From: Janibacter limosus NBRC 16128
Lineage (GTDB): Bacteria > Actinomycetota > Actinomycetes > Actinomycetales > Dermatophilaceae
Direction: 5' to 3'
Length of the DNA stretch: 64,000 nt
Assembly: GCF_001570985.1 (NCBI RefSeq)
Contig: NZ_BCSS01000010.1
Coordinates: 27,212 to 91,211 of the forward strand
A model generated the notes under the pieces. That model searched no databases, had not been told where the DNA came from, and worked only from the letters and a program-made list of their open reading frames with translations. Positions 53,655 to 63,550 of this stretch are shown here, piece by piece. The number at the start of each line of letters is the position of its first letter. Positions within the stretch are counted from its first letter, which is position 1. A program made the translations under genes and the position numbers.

Positions 53655-54311
53655 GTCGCTGCCGGCTCCGGAACCCGTCTGGGGGCCGACCGGCCCAAGG
53701 CCTTCGTCGAGCTGGTGGGGGTGACGATCCTCGAGCGCTCGCTCCGCGGGGTGCTCGCCGCGCTCCCCGACGAGGTGGTCGTCGTCGTCCCGCCGACGCA
53801 TGTCGACGAGACATCTGCACTCGTGGAGCACCTCGGTGAGAGCGGTTCTCGGATCAGCGTCGTGGCCGGAGGCGCCGAGCGCACCGACTCGGTCTCGGCC
53901 GGTCTGGCCGAGCTCTCCGAGGGCATCCGCTGGGTGCTGGTGCACGACGCAGCCCGCTGCCTGACCCCGGTGGCCGTCTTCGAGCGGGTGCTCGCGGCGC
54001 TGCGCGCCGGCGTGGTGGGCGCGATCCCCGGTGTGCCCGTCGTCGACACGATCAAGGTCGTGGACACCGGCGGCGTCATCACCGAGACACCGCTGCGGGA
54101 GACCCTGCGCGCGGTCCAGACCCCGCAGGGATTTGACCGGGAGGTCCTCACGGCCGCCCATGCTGCCGGTGCTGCGGCGACGGACGATGCGGCACTGGTC
54201 GAGGCCCTCGGGCACGACGTGCTCGTCGTCAAGGGTGATCACCGTGCGCTCAAGGTGACGACGCCGGAGGACCTGGTGCGTGCCGAGCGCCTCCTGTCCG
54301 AGCTTCCTTAG
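53640..54311 (+). CDS. ispD: 2-C-methyl-D-erythritol 4-phosphate cytidylyltransferase
   Basis: 223 aa. VVVVAAGSGTRLGADRPKAF is the CTP-binding loop, VLVHDAARCLTP and VQTPQGFDREVL the later conserved blocks, and TTPEDLVRAERLL the end. Third step of the MEP isoprenoid pathway. The only standard in-frame start outside carD is GTG 53640; the frame is open into carD. No Shine-Dalgarno is visible, and the start lies in the 19-bp hairpin. The stop overlaps the convergent flavoprotein stop. Confidence 0.92.
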   Translation: MGVVVVAAGSGTRLGADRPKAFVELVGVTILERSLRGVLAALPDEVVVVVPPTHVDETSALVEHLGESGSRISVVAGGAERTDSVSAGLAELSEGIRWVLVHDAARCLTPVAVFERVLAALRAGVVGAIPGVPVVDTIKVVDTGGVITETPLRETLRAVQTPQGFDREVLTAAHAAGAAATDDAALVEALGHDVLVVKGDHRALKVTTPEDLVRAERLLSELP

Positions 54312-55393
54312 GCAACGTCGCCCAGGTGGCGGCGGACCGCCAGGGCTGCGGCGCGGCCGGCTCGGTTGCCGCCGATGGTGCTCGCCGAGGGGCCGTAGCC
54401 CACGAGCTGGACCCGAGGGTCGAGCTCGCTCGTGACGGAGGTCTGCACATCTCGGGTCCCGGGCAGGAGAGCGATGCCCCCGGCGGGGCTGCGTAGGCCC
54501 AGTGGCGCGAGGTGGCGCACGGCCGGTCGAAAGCCAGTCGCCCAGAGGATCGCGTCGGCCGGCTCGAAGTCGCCGTCGGTCCACCGCACCCCGTCGGTCT
54601 CGATCTGCTCGAACATCGGGCGCCGCCGCTCGTAGACGCCAGTGCGCGCCGCGGCCATCTCCTGGGGTCGCAGTCGCAGACCGGTGACCGAGACGACGCT
54701 GGCGGGGGGCCTCCCTTCGCGCACGCGCTGCTCGACGAGCTCGATCGCCTCGCGGCCGGAGAACTCCTCGCTCCACACCGGCGGCCGGCGCGTCACCCAG
54801 GTGACCTCGGCGATCGGTGCGATCTCGCCGATGAGCTGGACGGCGGAGGCCCCGCCGCCGACGACCACGACGCGCTGGCCACGGAAGTGCTCCGCTCCCG
54901 GGTAGGCGACGGTGTGCCACTGCTCGCCGGTGAAGTCGCGCTGCCCCGGGTAGGTCGGCACGAAGGGGTGGGTCCAGGTGCCCGTGGCGTTGACCAGGGT
55001 GCGCGTGCTCCAGCGGCGATCGCCTGAGCGCACGATCAGCAGCCCGCCGTCGTCGCTCACCGAGTCCACCCGCACCGGGCGCAGGACCGGCAGCTCGTGG
55101 GTCTCCTCGTAGTCGTCGAACCACTGGGCGATGACCTCGCTGGCGCGGTCGTGCGACCCGCCGGGCGCCGGGGCATCGGGCAGGTCCGCGACGCCGTGGA
55201 CATCGGCCATCGTCAGCGAGTCCCATCGGTGCTGCCACGCGCCGCCCGGGCTCTCGTTGGCGTCGAGCACGATGTGCCCGATCCCGAGACGCCGCAGGTG
55301 GAAGGAGGCGGACAGCCCTGCCTGTCCGGCGCCGATGACGATCGAGTCGAGAGGCTCCACGCTGGGTGCAACGCCGACGCGACCGGACTCCAT
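54308..55393 (-). CDS. Flavin-containing monooxygenase-like oxidoreductase
   Basis: 361 aa. FAD-binding [24 protein letters not shown]-binding [18 protein letters not shown], and the ILWATGF motif with [12 protein letters not shown] at the end, as in CzcO/FMO-type flavoproteins. Substrate unknown. ATG 55393 is chosen, but GTG 55360 (just before SIVIGAG) is possible; only 21 bp would separate ATG 55393 from the divergent ispF start. It is an insertion into the usual ispD-ispF pair. Confidence 0.75.
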   Translation of the reverse strand: MESGRVGVAPSVEPLDSIVIGAGQAGLSASFHLRRLGIGHIVLDANESPGGAWQHRWDSLTMADVHGVADLPDAPAPGGSHDRASEVIAQWFDDYEETHELPVLRPVRVDSVSDDGGLLIVRSGDRRWSTRTLVNATGTWTHPFVPTYPGQRDFTGEQWHTVAYPGAEHFRGQRVVVVGGGASAVQLIGEIAPIAEVTWVTRRPPVWSEEFSGREAIELVEQRVREGRPPASVVSVTGLRLRPQEMAAARTGVYERRRPMFEQIETDGVRWTDGDFEPADAILWATGFRPAVRHLAPLGLRSPAGGIALLPGTRDVQTSVTSELDPRVQLVGYGPSASTIGGNRAGRAAALAVRRHLGDVA

Positions 55394-55414
55394 CCCGGCT
55401 GGGAGACTGTCGCC

Positions 55415-55924
55415 ATGACTGTGAATGACGCCGACAGGGTCGACCGGCTGCCGCGGACCGGGATCGGTGTCGACGTCCATGCCTTCGCTGCGGCCGACTC
55501 GGGGCGTGAGCTCTGGGTCGGCGGCCTGCTGTGGCCCGGCGAGGTCGGGCTCGAGGGGCACTCGGATGCCGACGTCGCCTGCCACGCGGCCTGTGACGCC
55601 CTCTTTGCGGCGGCGGGGATCGGTGACCTCGGCCAGCACTTCGGGACCGGTCGGCCGGAGCTCGCGGGCGCCTCGGGGGTCACGCTGCTCGCCGAGGCCT
55701 CCCGGCTGGTGCGCGAGGCCGGCTACGAGATCGGCAACATCGCGGTGCAGGTCATCGGCAACCGGCCGAAGATCGGGACCCGGCGTGATGAGGCCCAGCA
55801 GGCGATGTCGGGCGCGTGCGGTGCCCCGGTGAGCGTCAGCGGGACGACGACCGACGGGCTCGGTCTGACGGGTCGGGGCGAGGGGGCCGCCGCGATCGCC
55901 ACCGCCCTCGTCGTGGCCGGCTGA
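55415..55924 (+). CDS. ispF: 2-C-methyl-D-erythritol 2,4-cyclodiphosphate synthase
   Basis: 169 aa. Metal ligands in GIGVDVHAF (Asp 20, His 22) and the block [20 protein letters not shown]; the later GIGDLGQHF and [19 protein letters not shown] are family signatures. Fifth step of the MEP pathway. Start ATG 55415. Confidence 0.95.
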   Translation: MTVNDADRVDRLPRTGIGVDVHAFAAADSGRELWVGGLLWPGEVGLEGHSDADVACHAACDALFAAAGIGDLGQHFGTGRPELAGASGVTLLAEASRLVREAGYEIGNIAVQVIGNRPKIGTRRDEAQQAMSGACGAPVSVSGTTTDGLGLTGRGEGAAAIATALVVAG

Positions 55925-55927
55925 GCG

Positions 55928-56626
55928 TCAGAGCAGCGCGGCGAAGGCCTGCGCCACCGGTCGCCAGGTCGCGTCCACCCGCGGCTGGGCGTCCGCGACC
56001 GCGTCGAGGACGGCTGGCAGGTCCAGGTCGGCGACGGCCGGGGACCCCGAGTCCTTGACCGCCCAGCCGGTGACGATGGTCAGGTCGGCCTCGGGGTGCC
56101 CCTGGACGCCCCAGACGGTCGGGGCCAGCCGGGCCAGGAGCAGGTCACCGCGCTCGTTGTCGGCGAGGCGCACTGCATCCTCCGGCAGGCGCGTGACGAC
56201 GTCGTTGTTCCACTGGGCGACGGGGCCGCCCCGGGCCGTGGCGAAGAGCGCGTCCTGCGCCAGGTCTGACGTCGGGGAGACGGTGAGCACCCCGACGGTG
56301 CGGCCTCGAGGGTTGACCGCGACCTCGCCACCGAGTGCGACCGACGCGAGCTGGTGGCCCAGGCAGATGCCCAGGGTGGGGACCACTCCCTTCGCCGCGG
56401 TGCGGATGAGCTCACGGACCGCCGGCAGCCACGGGGCCACCTCGTCGTCGCGGCAGTTCATCTCGCCCCCGAGGACGAGCAACCCGTGGTGGCCCGAGAG
56501 GTCGTCGGGGAGCGTGTCGCCGGCGTAGGGCCGACGCACGTCGAGCTCGACACCGGCCTCCGTCAGCCACTGGCCGACCCGGCCGGGAGGGCAGGACTCC
56601 TGGTGCTGGACGACGAGGAGGCTCAT
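55928..56626 (-). CDS. Class I glutamine amidotransferase (GMP synthase-like)
   Basis: 232 aa. Nucleophile Cys in TLGICLGHQLASVALGG and the His-Glu pair in VWGVQGHPEADLTIV, so the amidotransferase fold is complete. It stands alone without a synthetase domain, like the YfeJ-type GATase1 proteins of unknown substrate. ATG 56626 overlaps the upstream stop (ATGA). Confidence 0.82.
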   Translation of the reverse strand: MSLLVVQHQESCPPGRVGQWLTEAGVELDVRRPYAGDTLPDDLSGHHGLLVLGGEMNCRDDEVAPWLPAVRELIRTAAKGVVPTLGICLGHQLASVALGGEVAVNPRGRTVGVLTVSPTSDLAQDALFATARGGPVAQWNNDVVTRLPEDAVRLADNERGDLLLARLAPTVWGVQGHPEADLTIVTGWAVKDSGSPAVADLDLPAVLDAVADAQPRVDATWRPVAQAFAALL

Positions 56627-56949
56627 CGGGTCGCCACCTGACCGCGCCGGCCGGTGATGGCGCCCGCGCCGAGGAGCGAGATCCCGGCGACGTTCAGGAT
56701 CAGCGACGGGACCGAGATGAGCCAGTACAGCTGGTGGCCGTATGACATCTGGACGATGAGTGCGTTGCCCAGGATGCTCACCACGTGCCCCAGGAGCAGG
56801 GCCAGCGCCCCACCCACGACGAGCTTCCACCACAGGCCTTCGTCGCGGCGCACCAGCGCGATCGCGGCGATGACGAGGACGGCGATCGTCGTCGGAAGTG
56901 CCCACCCGACCTGGGTGAGCAGGTAGGTGAAGCGGTAGTCGAGACCCAT
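56623..56949 (-). CDS. Small membrane protein of unknown function
   Basis: 108 aa with three to four hydrophobic segments ([56 protein letters not shown]). No motif recognised. ATG 56949 has TAGGCT 6 nt upstream (leaderless). Coupled by ATGA to the amidotransferase gene. Confidence 0.7.
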   Translation of the reverse strand: MGLDYRFTYLLTQVGWALPTTIAVLVIAAIALVRRDEGLWWKLVVGGALALLLGHVVSILGNALIVQMSYGHQLYWLISVPSLILNVAGISLLGAGAITGRRGQVATR

Positions 56950-56955
56950 GGGGCG

Positions 56956-56961
56956 AGCCTA
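56956..56961 (-). promoter_or_regulatory. Leaderless -10 box (TAGGCT)
   Basis: TAGGCT on the minus strand, 6 nt before ATG 56949. Confidence 0.5.
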
Positions 56962-57054
56962 TGCGGAACCCGGGCTGTCCTCCCTTCGCCTCGTGGGACA
57001 CGATGGAGACAACGCAACCGGGCCGGCCGGCCCACTACCGAAGGGAGTCGCGTC

Positions 57055-58143
57055 GTGTCGCAGACCGTCAAGGCAGTCATCGCTCGCTCGAAGGGGGCCG
57101 ATGTCGAGGTCGTCGACATCGTCGTCCCCGACCCGGGGCCGGGGGAAGCCGTCGTCCAGGTGCACTCCTGCGGGGTCTGCCACACCGACCTGCACTACCG
57201 CGAGGGCGGGATCAACGACGAGTTCCCCTTCCTCCTCGGGCACGAGGCAGCCGGTGTCGTCGAGTCCGTCGGCGAGGGCGTCACCGATGTCGAGCCCGGC
57301 GACTTCGTCATCCTCAACTGGCGAGCCGTGTGCGGCCAGTGCCGCGCGTGCCTGAAGGGCAAGCCGCAGTACTGCTTCGACACGCACAACGCCACGCAGA
57401 AGATGACCCTCGCCGACACCGGCGAGGAGCTCACCCCGGCGCTGGGTATCGGCGCATTTGCAGAGAAGACGCTCGTCGCGGCCGGTCAGTGCACCACGGT
57501 CGACGGCGAGGCCGACGCGGCTGCCGTGGGCCTGCTGGGCTGTGGCGTCATGGCCGGCTTCGGCGCTGCCGTCAACACCGGTGAGATCACCCGCGGCGAG
57601 TCGATCGCCGTCATCGGGTGCGGTGGCGTCGGCAATGCCGCCATCGCGGGCGCCAAGGTCGCCGGAGCGACGACGATCATCGCTGTGGACCGGGACCCCC
57701 GCAAGCTCGAGATCGCCAAGGGGTTCGGCGCGACGCACACCGTCGACGCGAGCAGCGAGGACACCGTCGAGCGCATCCGTGAGCTCACCGGAGGCTTCGG
57801 CGCGGACGTCGTCGTCGAGGCGGTCGGCCTGCCCGAGACCTACGAGCAGGCCTTCTACGCACGGGATCTCGCCGGTCGGGTCGTCCTCGTGGGCGTGCCC
57901 ACGCCGGACAAGGAGGTCACCCTGCCGATGAACGAGATCTTCGGTCGTGGCGGTGCGCTCAAGTCCAGCTGGTACGGCGACTGCCTGCCCAGCCGCGACT
58001 TCCCGATGCTCGTCGACCTCTACCGCCAGGGGCGCTTCGACCTCGATGCCTTCGTCACCGAGCGGATCGGCCTGGGGGACATCGAGTCGGCCTTCGACAA
58101 GATGCACGCCGGTGACGTGCTGCGATCGGTCGTGGTCCTGTGA
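57055..58143 (+). CDS. mscR: S-(hydroxymethyl)mycothiol dehydrogenase / zinc alcohol dehydrogenase
   Basis: 362 aa class III-type alcohol dehydrogenase. Catalytic zinc ligands in [15 protein letters not shown] and [11 protein letters not shown], structural zinc Cys set in [18 protein letters not shown] motif [15 protein letters not shown]. The actinobacterial form oxidises the mycothiol-formaldehyde adduct, and the adjacent metallo-beta-lactamase gene is its usual partner. GAAGGGAG precedes GTG 57055. Confidence 0.88.
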   Translation: MSQTVKAVIARSKGADVEVVDIVVPDPGPGEAVVQVHSCGVCHTDLHYREGGINDEFPFLLGHEAAGVVESVGEGVTDVEPGDFVILNWRAVCGQCRACLKGKPQYCFDTHNATQKMTLADTGEELTPALGIGAFAEKTLVAAGQCTTVDGEADAAAVGLLGCGVMAGFGAAVNTGEITRGESIAVIGCGGVGNAAIAGAKVAGATTIIAVDRDPRKLEIAKGFGATHTVDASSEDTVERIRELTGGFGADVVVEAVGLPETYEQAFYARDLAGRVVLVGVPTPDKEVTLPMNEIFGRGGALKSSWYGDCLPSRDFPMLVDLYRQGRFDLDAFVTERIGLGDIESAFDKMHAGDVLRSVVVL

Positions 58144-58769
58144 CCGCGCGCATCGACAAGGTCATCACCTCCGGTGCCTTCGAGCTCGACGGCGGATCGT
58201 GGGACGTCGACAACAACGTCTGGATCGTCGGTGACGACAGCGAGTGCATCGTCATCGATGCCGGCCACGAGGCCGCGCCGATCCTCGAGGCGATCGGCGA
58301 GCGCACGCTCCTGGCGGTGGTGAGCACCCACGCCCACAACGACCACGTCAACGCTGCGGCCGAGGTCGCCGACGCCAAGCAGGCCCCCATCTGGCTGCAC
58401 CCCGACGAGGCCCCGCTGTGGCAGATGACCTACCCGGACCGAGCCCCCGACGGCGCGCTCGCCCACGGGCAGGTCATCACCGTCGCGGGCACCGACCTGC
58501 AGGTGCTGCACACGCCGGGGCACGCTCCGGGCGCCTGCTGCCTGCACGCTCCCGAGCTGGGTGTCGTCTTCTCCGGCGACACGCTCTTCAACGGTGGGCC
58601 GGGCGCGACCGGACGGTCGTTCTCCGACTACCCGACGATCGTGGAGTCGATCAGCGACAAGCTGCTGCCCCTCCCACCCGAGACGCGCGTGCTCACCGGG
58701 CACGGCCCCGAGACCACCATCGCGGCCGAGGCTGCGCTCCGGGGGGAGTGGGCCGACCCCGGGTCCTGA
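58140..58769 (+). CDS. Metallo-beta-lactamase fold hydrolase, MscR partner
   Basis: 209 aa. The zinc motif reads [12 protein letters not shown] (HxHxDH), with [23 protein letters not shown] and TGHGPETTI giving the remaining ligands. GTG 58140 overlaps mscR by 4 nt. In mycothiol-using bacteria this gene follows mscR and is thought to hydrolyse the formyl-mycothiol product; here that is inferred from context. Confidence 0.85.
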   Translation: MTARIDKVITSGAFELDGGSWDVDNNVWIVGDDSECIVIDAGHEAAPILEAIGERTLLAVVSTHAHNDHVNAAAEVADAKQAPIWLHPDEAPLWQMTYPDRAPDGALAHGQVITVAGTDLQVLHTPGHAPGACCLHAPELGVVFSGDTLFNGGPGATGRSFSDYPTIVESISDKLLPLPPETRVLTGHGPETTIAAEAALRGEWADPGS

Positions 58770-58772
58770 GGG

Positions 58773-59081
58773 TCAGCTCGCCTGCGGCTCGATGATCACG
58801 GCCCGCACGTCGGCGGCGCCCTCGCGCAGGGGCCGCAGGCGGGCGTACTCCGGGCAGGCCCAGAAGGCGTGCACCGAGGCCGGGTCCGGGAACTCGACGA
58901 GGTGCCACACGCCTTGCGTCGCCGGACCCTCGATCGCGGTGCCGCGGGCCGCCCGGGCCAGGTATCGACCGCCGAAGCGCTCGATGAGTGGTGCCACCGC
59001 CAACTTGTACTCACGGTAGGCGGAGGAGTCGGGGTCGAGGACGTCGACCTCGAAGACCACGTGCACGGGGGATGTCGTCAT
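58773..59081 (-). CDS. DUF1330-like small protein
   Basis: 102 aa, ferredoxin-like fold suggested by HVVFEVDVLDPDSSAYREYK, GGRYLARAARGTAIEG and WHLVEFPDPASVHAFWACPE, the DUF1330/NIPSNAP-like pattern. Function unknown. Convergent with the MBL gene, stop codons 3 nt apart. Start ATG 59081. Confidence 0.78.
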   Translation of the reverse strand: MTTSPVHVVFEVDVLDPDSSAYREYKLAVAPLIERFGGRYLARAARGTAIEGPATQGVWHLVEFPDPASVHAFWACPEYARLRPLREGAADVRAVIIEPQAS

Positions 59082-59135
59082 GGCCCGAGCATGGCCTACT
59101 GCACGCGGGATGGCGGACGGGGCCGCATGGCCCGT

Positions 59136-59141
59136 TAGCCT
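59136..59141 (+). promoter_or_regulatory. Leaderless -10 box (TAGCCT) of cysS
   Basis: TAGCCT lies 6 nt before GTG 59148. Confidence 0.55.
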
Positions 59142-59147
59142 TGGGCC

Positions 59148-60581
59148 GTGACCCTGCAGCTCTTTGACACCGCCACACGCGCCCAGCGCGACTTCGTCCC
59201 CGTGACCCCCGGCCGGGTGGGGATGTACATCTGTGGGCTCACCACCCAGGGCGCGCCGCACATCGGGCACCTGCGCTTCGCCGTCTCCTTCGACGTGCTG
59301 CGGCGCTGGCTCACGCGTGGCCACGGCTATGACGTCACCCTCGTGCGCAATGTGACCGACATCGACGACAAGATCCTGCGCAAGGCCGACGAGTCCGACG
59401 AGGAGTGGTGGGCGCTCAGCTACCGCAACGAGCGCTACACGACGCAGGCGCTCGACCTGCTCGGTGTGCTGCCCCCCACCTACGAGCCGCGCGCGACCGG
59501 CCACATCACCGAGATGGTCGACCTCGTCGAGACCCTCGTCGAGCGAGGCCACGCCTACGCGGCAGCCGACGGCAGCGGTGACGTCTACTTCGACGTCAAG
59601 AGCTGGGCCGACTACGGCGAGCTGTCCAACCAGGGCCTGGACGACATGGTCGCCGCCGACGACGCAGACCCGCGTGGCAAGCGCGACCCCCGCGACTTCG
59701 CCCTGTGGAAGGGCCGCAAGGCCGAGGAGCCCGCGACCGCCAACTGGCCCACCCCCTACGGCGAGGGGCGCCCCGGCTGGCACCTCGAGTGCTCCGCGAT
59801 GGCCCGCAAGTACCTCGGCGACACCTTCGACATCCACGGCGGCGGCATCGACCTACGCTTCCCCCACCACGAGAACGAGCAGGCCCAGTCCCGCGCGGCC
59901 GGGCTCGGTTTCGCCGGGTACTGGCTGCACAACGGCTGGGTGACGGTCAAGGGCGAAAAGATGGGCAAGTCCCTCGGCAACGCCCTCGAGGTCCAGCACC
60001 TGGTGCAGGAGCACGACCCGCTGACCGTCCGCTACTTCCTCACCGCGGCCCACTACCGCTCGATGATCGAGTACCACCCGGGTTCTCTCGAGGAGGCCGG
60101 CGCCGCGGTCGAGCGGATCGAGGGCTTCCTGCGTCGCGCGCAGCCGGGTCAGGGGGCCGTCGAGGCCGATCCGGGTGTCGAGCTGCCAGCGGCCTTCGCC
60201 GCGTCCATGGATGACGACCTCGGTGTCGCGGGGGCGCTCGCCGTCATCCACGATGCCGTCCGGGAGGGCAACACCGCCCTGGACGAAGGGGGCCGGGACG
60301 AGGCTGCCGAGATCGCCGCGACGGTCATCGCCATGACTGATGTCCTCGGCATCAACCCGCTGTCCGCGACGTGGGTGGGAGCCGGTGGCAGTCGTGAGGA
60401 CGAGCTCACCCAGGCCCTCGACGCCCTCGTCCAGCTCCAGGTCGAGTCGCGCGCCAAGGCGCGTGCCGCGCGCGACTTCGAGACCGCAGACCAGATCCGC
60501 GACGCACTCGTCGCCGCGGGAATCACCATCGAGGACACTCCGCGCGGTGCGCGGTGGAGCCTCGCCAGGAAGGACCACTGA
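59148..60581 (+). CDS. cysS: Cysteinyl-tRNA synthetase
   Basis: 477 aa. Zinc Cys 29 in [13 protein letters not shown] at 38-41 ([10 protein letters not shown]), [14 protein letters not shown] and [15 protein letters not shown] for the other zinc ligands, and KMSKS as [10 protein letters not shown]. The anticodon-binding C-terminal region is present, which separates it from the shorter MshC. cysS-rlmB following the ispDF genes is the conserved actinobacterial order. Confidence 0.96.
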   Translation: MTLQLFDTATRAQRDFVPVTPGRVGMYICGLTTQGAPHIGHLRFAVSFDVLRRWLTRGHGYDVTLVRNVTDIDDKILRKADESDEEWWALSYRNERYTTQALDLLGVLPPTYEPRATGHITEMVDLVETLVERGHAYAAADGSGDVYFDVKSWADYGELSNQGLDDMVAADDADPRGKRDPRDFALWKGRKAEEPATANWPTPYGEGRPGWHLECSAMARKYLGDTFDIHGGGIDLRFPHHENEQAQSRAAGLGFAGYWLHNGWVTVKGEKMGKSLGNALEVQHLVQEHDPLTVRYFLTAAHYRSMIEYHPGSLEEAGAAVERIEGFLRRAQPGQGAVEADPGVELPAAFAASMDDDLGVAGALAVIHDAVREGNTALDEGGRDEAAEIAATVIAMTDVLGINPLSATWVGAGGSREDELTQALDALVQLQVESRAKARAARDFETADQIRDALVAAGITIEDTPRGARWSLARKDH

Positions 60582-61531
60582 TGGCTGGCAACAGCTCACG
60601 CCGCGGAGCGGTACGCCGCTCCGGATCCAAGAAGGGCCCGCAGGCAGGCTCCGGCGGCCAGCGCCGCCGCGGCCTCGAGGGCAAGGGACCGACGCCCAAG
60701 GCCTCCGAGCGTCCCAACCACAAGGCGTACGACAAGTCGTCCGGTGACAAGCGGCCCACGGGGCGCTCGACCGCTGGCCGCAAGAAGGCCTCGACCGAGA
60801 TGATCGCCGGTCGCAACTCCGTCGTCGAGGCGCTGCGTACCCAGGTGCCGATCACGACGATGTACATCGCCAACCGCATCGACAGCGATGACCGCGTCCG
60901 TGAGTCGTTGACCATCGCGGCCGAGGCCGGGATCCCGATCATGGAGACCCCTCGCACCGAGCTCGACCGGCTGACGGACGGCGCGGTGCACCAGGGGCTG
61001 GCAGCGCAGGTGCCGCCGTACCAGTACGCGCACCCCGGGGACTTCGTGGACTCCCAGATCCCGGGTGTCCCGCTGGTCGTCGCGCTCGACGGCATCACCG
61101 ACCCGCGCAACCTCGGGGCCATCGTGCGCTCGGTGGGTGCCTTCGGTGGTCACGGGGTCGTCGTGCCGCAGCGGCGCAGCGCCGGCATGACTGCCTCCGC
61201 GTGGAAGACCTCAGCCGGTGCTGCAGCGCGCATCCCCGTCGCTCAGGCGGCCAACCTCGTGCAGGCACTCAAGGACTACCGCAAGGCCGGGTTCTTCGTC
61301 ATCGGTCTCGACATGGAGGGCGATGTGGAGCTGCCCGGTCTCGACTTGGCGACCTCACCGCTCGTCGTCGTCATCGGCTCCGAGGGCAAGGGGCTCTCGC
61401 GTCTGGTCCGTGAGACCTGCGACCAGATCGTCTCGATCCCGATGAGCAGCGCCACCGAGTCGCTCAACGCTGGCATCGCCGCGGGCGTCACGCTCTACGA
61501 GATCGCCCGCGTGCGGGGTGCGCAGGGCTGA
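60581..61531 (+). CDS. rlmB: 23S rRNA 2'-O-methyltransferase RlmB (TrmH/SpoU family)
   Basis: 316 aa. A basic, disordered N-terminal ~75 residues ([20 protein letters not shown]) precedes the RNA-binding domain ([13 protein letters not shown]) and the SpoU knot: [35 protein letters not shown] and [18 protein letters not shown]. Methylates 23S rRNA G2251 (E. coli numbering) in relatives. ATG 60581 overlaps the cysS stop by one base (TGATG), with GGAAGGA before it. Confidence 0.92.
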   Translation: MAGNSSRRGAVRRSGSKKGPQAGSGGQRRRGLEGKGPTPKASERPNHKAYDKSSGDKRPTGRSTAGRKKASTEMIAGRNSVVEALRTQVPITTMYIANRIDSDDRVRESLTIAAEAGIPIMETPRTELDRLTDGAVHQGLAAQVPPYQYAHPGDFVDSQIPGVPLVVALDGITDPRNLGAIVRSVGAFGGHGVVVPQRRSAGMTASAWKTSAGAAARIPVAQAANLVQALKDYRKAGFFVIGLDMEGDVELPGLDLATSPLVVVIGSEGKGLSRLVRETCDQIVSIPMSSATESLNAGIAAGVTLYEIARVRGAQG

Positions 61532-61552
61532 CGCCCACCGCACAGCAGCTCA

Positions 61553-61613
61553 ACCCGACAAACACCCCCTTCGCAAGGGTTTGCACCGCTTGCGAAGGGG
61601 GTGTTTGTCGGGT
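61553..61613. terminator. Bidirectional terminator between rlmB and the RDD gene
   Basis: A perfect 25-bp stem (61553-61577 with 61589-61613) and an 11-nt loop, the longest hairpin in the window. Each arm contains CGAAGGGGG or its complement. Confidence 0.9.
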
Positions 61614-61647
61614 CACCCGGAAGGCGTGGGGCAGGTGAGGCGCCGCC

Positions 61648-62256
61648 TCAGGACTTGTCGGCGTGGATGACGTGGGTCTTGCCGACGATGTCAGCGAGCG
61701 TGCGGTCGTCATCGTCGATGAGCATCCAGATCCAGCTGATGATGCCTGCGAACTGGTGCACGAGCTCGCGCAGCGCGGCGGGCCCGAGCGTGGGGTGAGC
61801 GCCGGTCTCGGCATCGATGAGCTTGAGCCCGGTCACCTTCTTGCCGATGCTCTGACCGGTCTTGGTCACGCGCCAGACGCGGTTCCACGCGACGACGGCC
61901 AGGCTCACGAGGAAGGTCAGGAAGAGCAGCAGGATGCCCAGCCCGATGAGCGGGCCGGAGCCGGACCCGGGGACCTCACAGGTGGAGTAGTACCCGCAGT
62001 CGTAGGTCTTGGGCGCCCCGGCGATGATGCAGACGATGCCCAGCACGAGCGGGACGAGGGCGGCCGCGAAGGGCAGCAGCCCGTCGATGATCCCCGGAAG
62101 GATCCGGTCGGAGAAGTCGGCCGTGCGGCCGTAGCGCTGCTCCACCCAGGCTCGCGAGCCGGGACGGTTGGGGTCGTTGGCGCCGGACGGGAAGGGCGAG
62201 CTCGGCGGAAGGGGGGCGCTCGGCGGGACGGGCGCACCCGGCGTCGGTTCGGTCAT
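61648..62256 (-). CDS. RDD family membrane protein
   Basis: 202 aa. Pro-rich N-terminus (PVPPSAPLPPSSPFPSGAN), then hydrophobic helices (LPFAAALVPLVLGIVCIIAG, IGLGILLLFLTFLVSLAVVA) and TGQSIGKKVTGLKLIDAETG, the RDD signature region. Function unknown; some RDD proteins transport small solutes. ATG 62256 overlaps the upstream stop (TGATG) with AAGGAG 5 nt before. Confidence 0.85.
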   Translation of the reverse strand: MTEPTPGAPVPPSAPLPPSSPFPSGANDPNRPGSRAWVEQRYGRTADFSDRILPGIIDGLLPFAAALVPLVLGIVCIIAGAPKTYDCGYYSTCEVPGSGSGPLIGLGILLLFLTFLVSLAVVAWNRVWRVTKTGQSIGKKVTGLKLIDAETGAHPTLGPAALRELVHQFAGIISWIWMLIDDDDRTLADIVGKTHVIHADKS

Positions 62257-63500
62257 CACTTCTCCTTGTCGACGATGGGCAGCAGCTGGGTGTCGGCACC
62301 CAGGACGGCCTGCTCGTCGGGTTTGCTGGGCAGGACCTCACGCAGGTAGTCCGTGATCGCGTCCCTGATGTGGACATCGTGCCCGACGCGCTCGGCCATG
62401 TACCAACGGTGCTCGAGGATCTCGTGGAAGATCTCGGCCTGCTCCAGCTTGGCCCGCAGCTCGCGGGGCACGGCCGCGGCGGTCGGCTCGTAGACGTGCG
62501 TGAGCCAGTCGTGGGCCACGAGCGACTCGTTGTCGCCCTGGCGGTCGGAGGAGGCCCGGTAGGAGTCGAGGTCGTTGAGCAGGCGTCGGGCCTGGTTTTC
62601 TTCCACGTCCAGACCAGTCAGGCGCAGCAGCCGCCGGCTGTGGTGCCCGGCATCGACGACCTTGGGCTCGATCCGCAGGTGGGTGCCGTCGAGGTCGGTG
62701 GTGATGGCCAGCTCGTCGACGTCGAAGCCGAGCACGTTGAGTCGCCGGATCCGCTCGTCGACGCGCCACCGCTCGCCGGAGTCGAACCACTCGTCGCCGG
62801 TGAGCTCGCGCCACAGCCCGCGGTAGCGGCCGATGAGGTCGGCGGAGATGTCGATCGGGTCGAGGTCCTCGGGCAGGTAGCCGCCCGCGGCGAGGTCCAT
62901 CAGCTCACCCGCGATGTTGGTCTGGGCGAGGTCGAGGTCGTGCTCGCGCTGCCCGTCGCTCAGCCGCTCGTGCAGCTCGCCGGTCTCCGCGTCCACAAGA
63001 TAGGCGGAGAAGGCGCCCGCGTCCCGGCGAAAGAGCGTGTTGGACAGCGAGACATCCCCCCAGAAGAACCCGGCCATGTGCAGCCGCACGAGGAGCACCG
63101 CGAGGGCGTCCGCGAGGCGGACGGCCGTGTCCTCGCGCAGGTGCTGGCCGAAGACGACGCGATAGGGGAGGGAGAACTGCAGGTGTCGGGTGACGAGGCA
63201 TGCGTCCAGGGGCTCGCCGTCGACGTCCGTGCGCCCGGTCACGACGGCGAGCGGTTTGACGCACGGCAGGTCGAGGCGGCGCAGCTGACGCAGCAGCCGG
63301 TACTCGTTGCGCGCGATGTCGGCCTTGATCTCCTTGACCGCGACGATGCCGCCGGACAGGTGGGCGAAGCGCACGACGTGCCGGGAGATGCCCCGCGGGA
63401 GGGCGGCAAGCAGGTCCTGCGGCCAGTCCTCCAGCGGGGCCGACCACGGCAGGTCGAGCAGCGCCGGGTCGGGCTGGGCAGCGGAGATGTCCAGGGGCAT
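62256..63500 (-). CDS. DUF4032 protein with kinase-like N-terminal fold
   Basis: 414 aa. The N-terminal ~230 residues look like a degraded protein/lipopolysaccharide-kinase fold: VKEIKADIARNEYRLLRQL gives the ATP Lys and Glu positions and GFFWGDVSLSNTLFRRDAG the catalytic loop with Asp and Asn. The C-terminal ~180 residues are the DUF4032 part (LLRLTGLDVEENQARRLLND). Possibly phosphorylates a small molecule or glycan; unproven. ATG 63500 is preceded by GGAGGGAGGAG. Confidence 0.8.
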   Translation of the reverse strand: MPLDISAAQPDPALLDLPWSAPLEDWPQDLLAALPRGISRHVVRFAHLSGGIVAVKEIKADIARNEYRLLRQLRRLDLPCVKPLAVVTGRTDVDGEPLDACLVTRHLQFSLPYRVVFGQHLREDTAVRLADALAVLLVRLHMAGFFWGDVSLSNTLFRRDAGAFSAYLVDAETGELHERLSDGQREHDLDLAQTNIAGELMDLAAGGYLPEDLDPIDISADLIGRYRGLWRELTGDEWFDSGERWRVDERIRRLNVLGFDVDELAITTDLDGTHLRIEPKVVDAGHHSRRLLRLTGLDVEENQARRLLNDLDSYRASSDRQGDNESLVAHDWLTHVYEPTAAAVPRELRAKLEQAEIFHEILEHRWYMAERVGHDVHIRDAITDYLREVLPSKPDEQAVLGADTQLLPIVDKEK

Positions 63501-63550
63501 GGCTCCTCCCTCCGGGCCCGACGGGCCCATCAGCTCAGTGTGGCCCAACC

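Noticed and set aside
59148..60581. MshC (mycothiol ligase) as identity instead of CysS
   Set aside because: The protein has the full-length anticodon-binding C-terminus and sits in the cysS-rlmB context; MshC is shorter.
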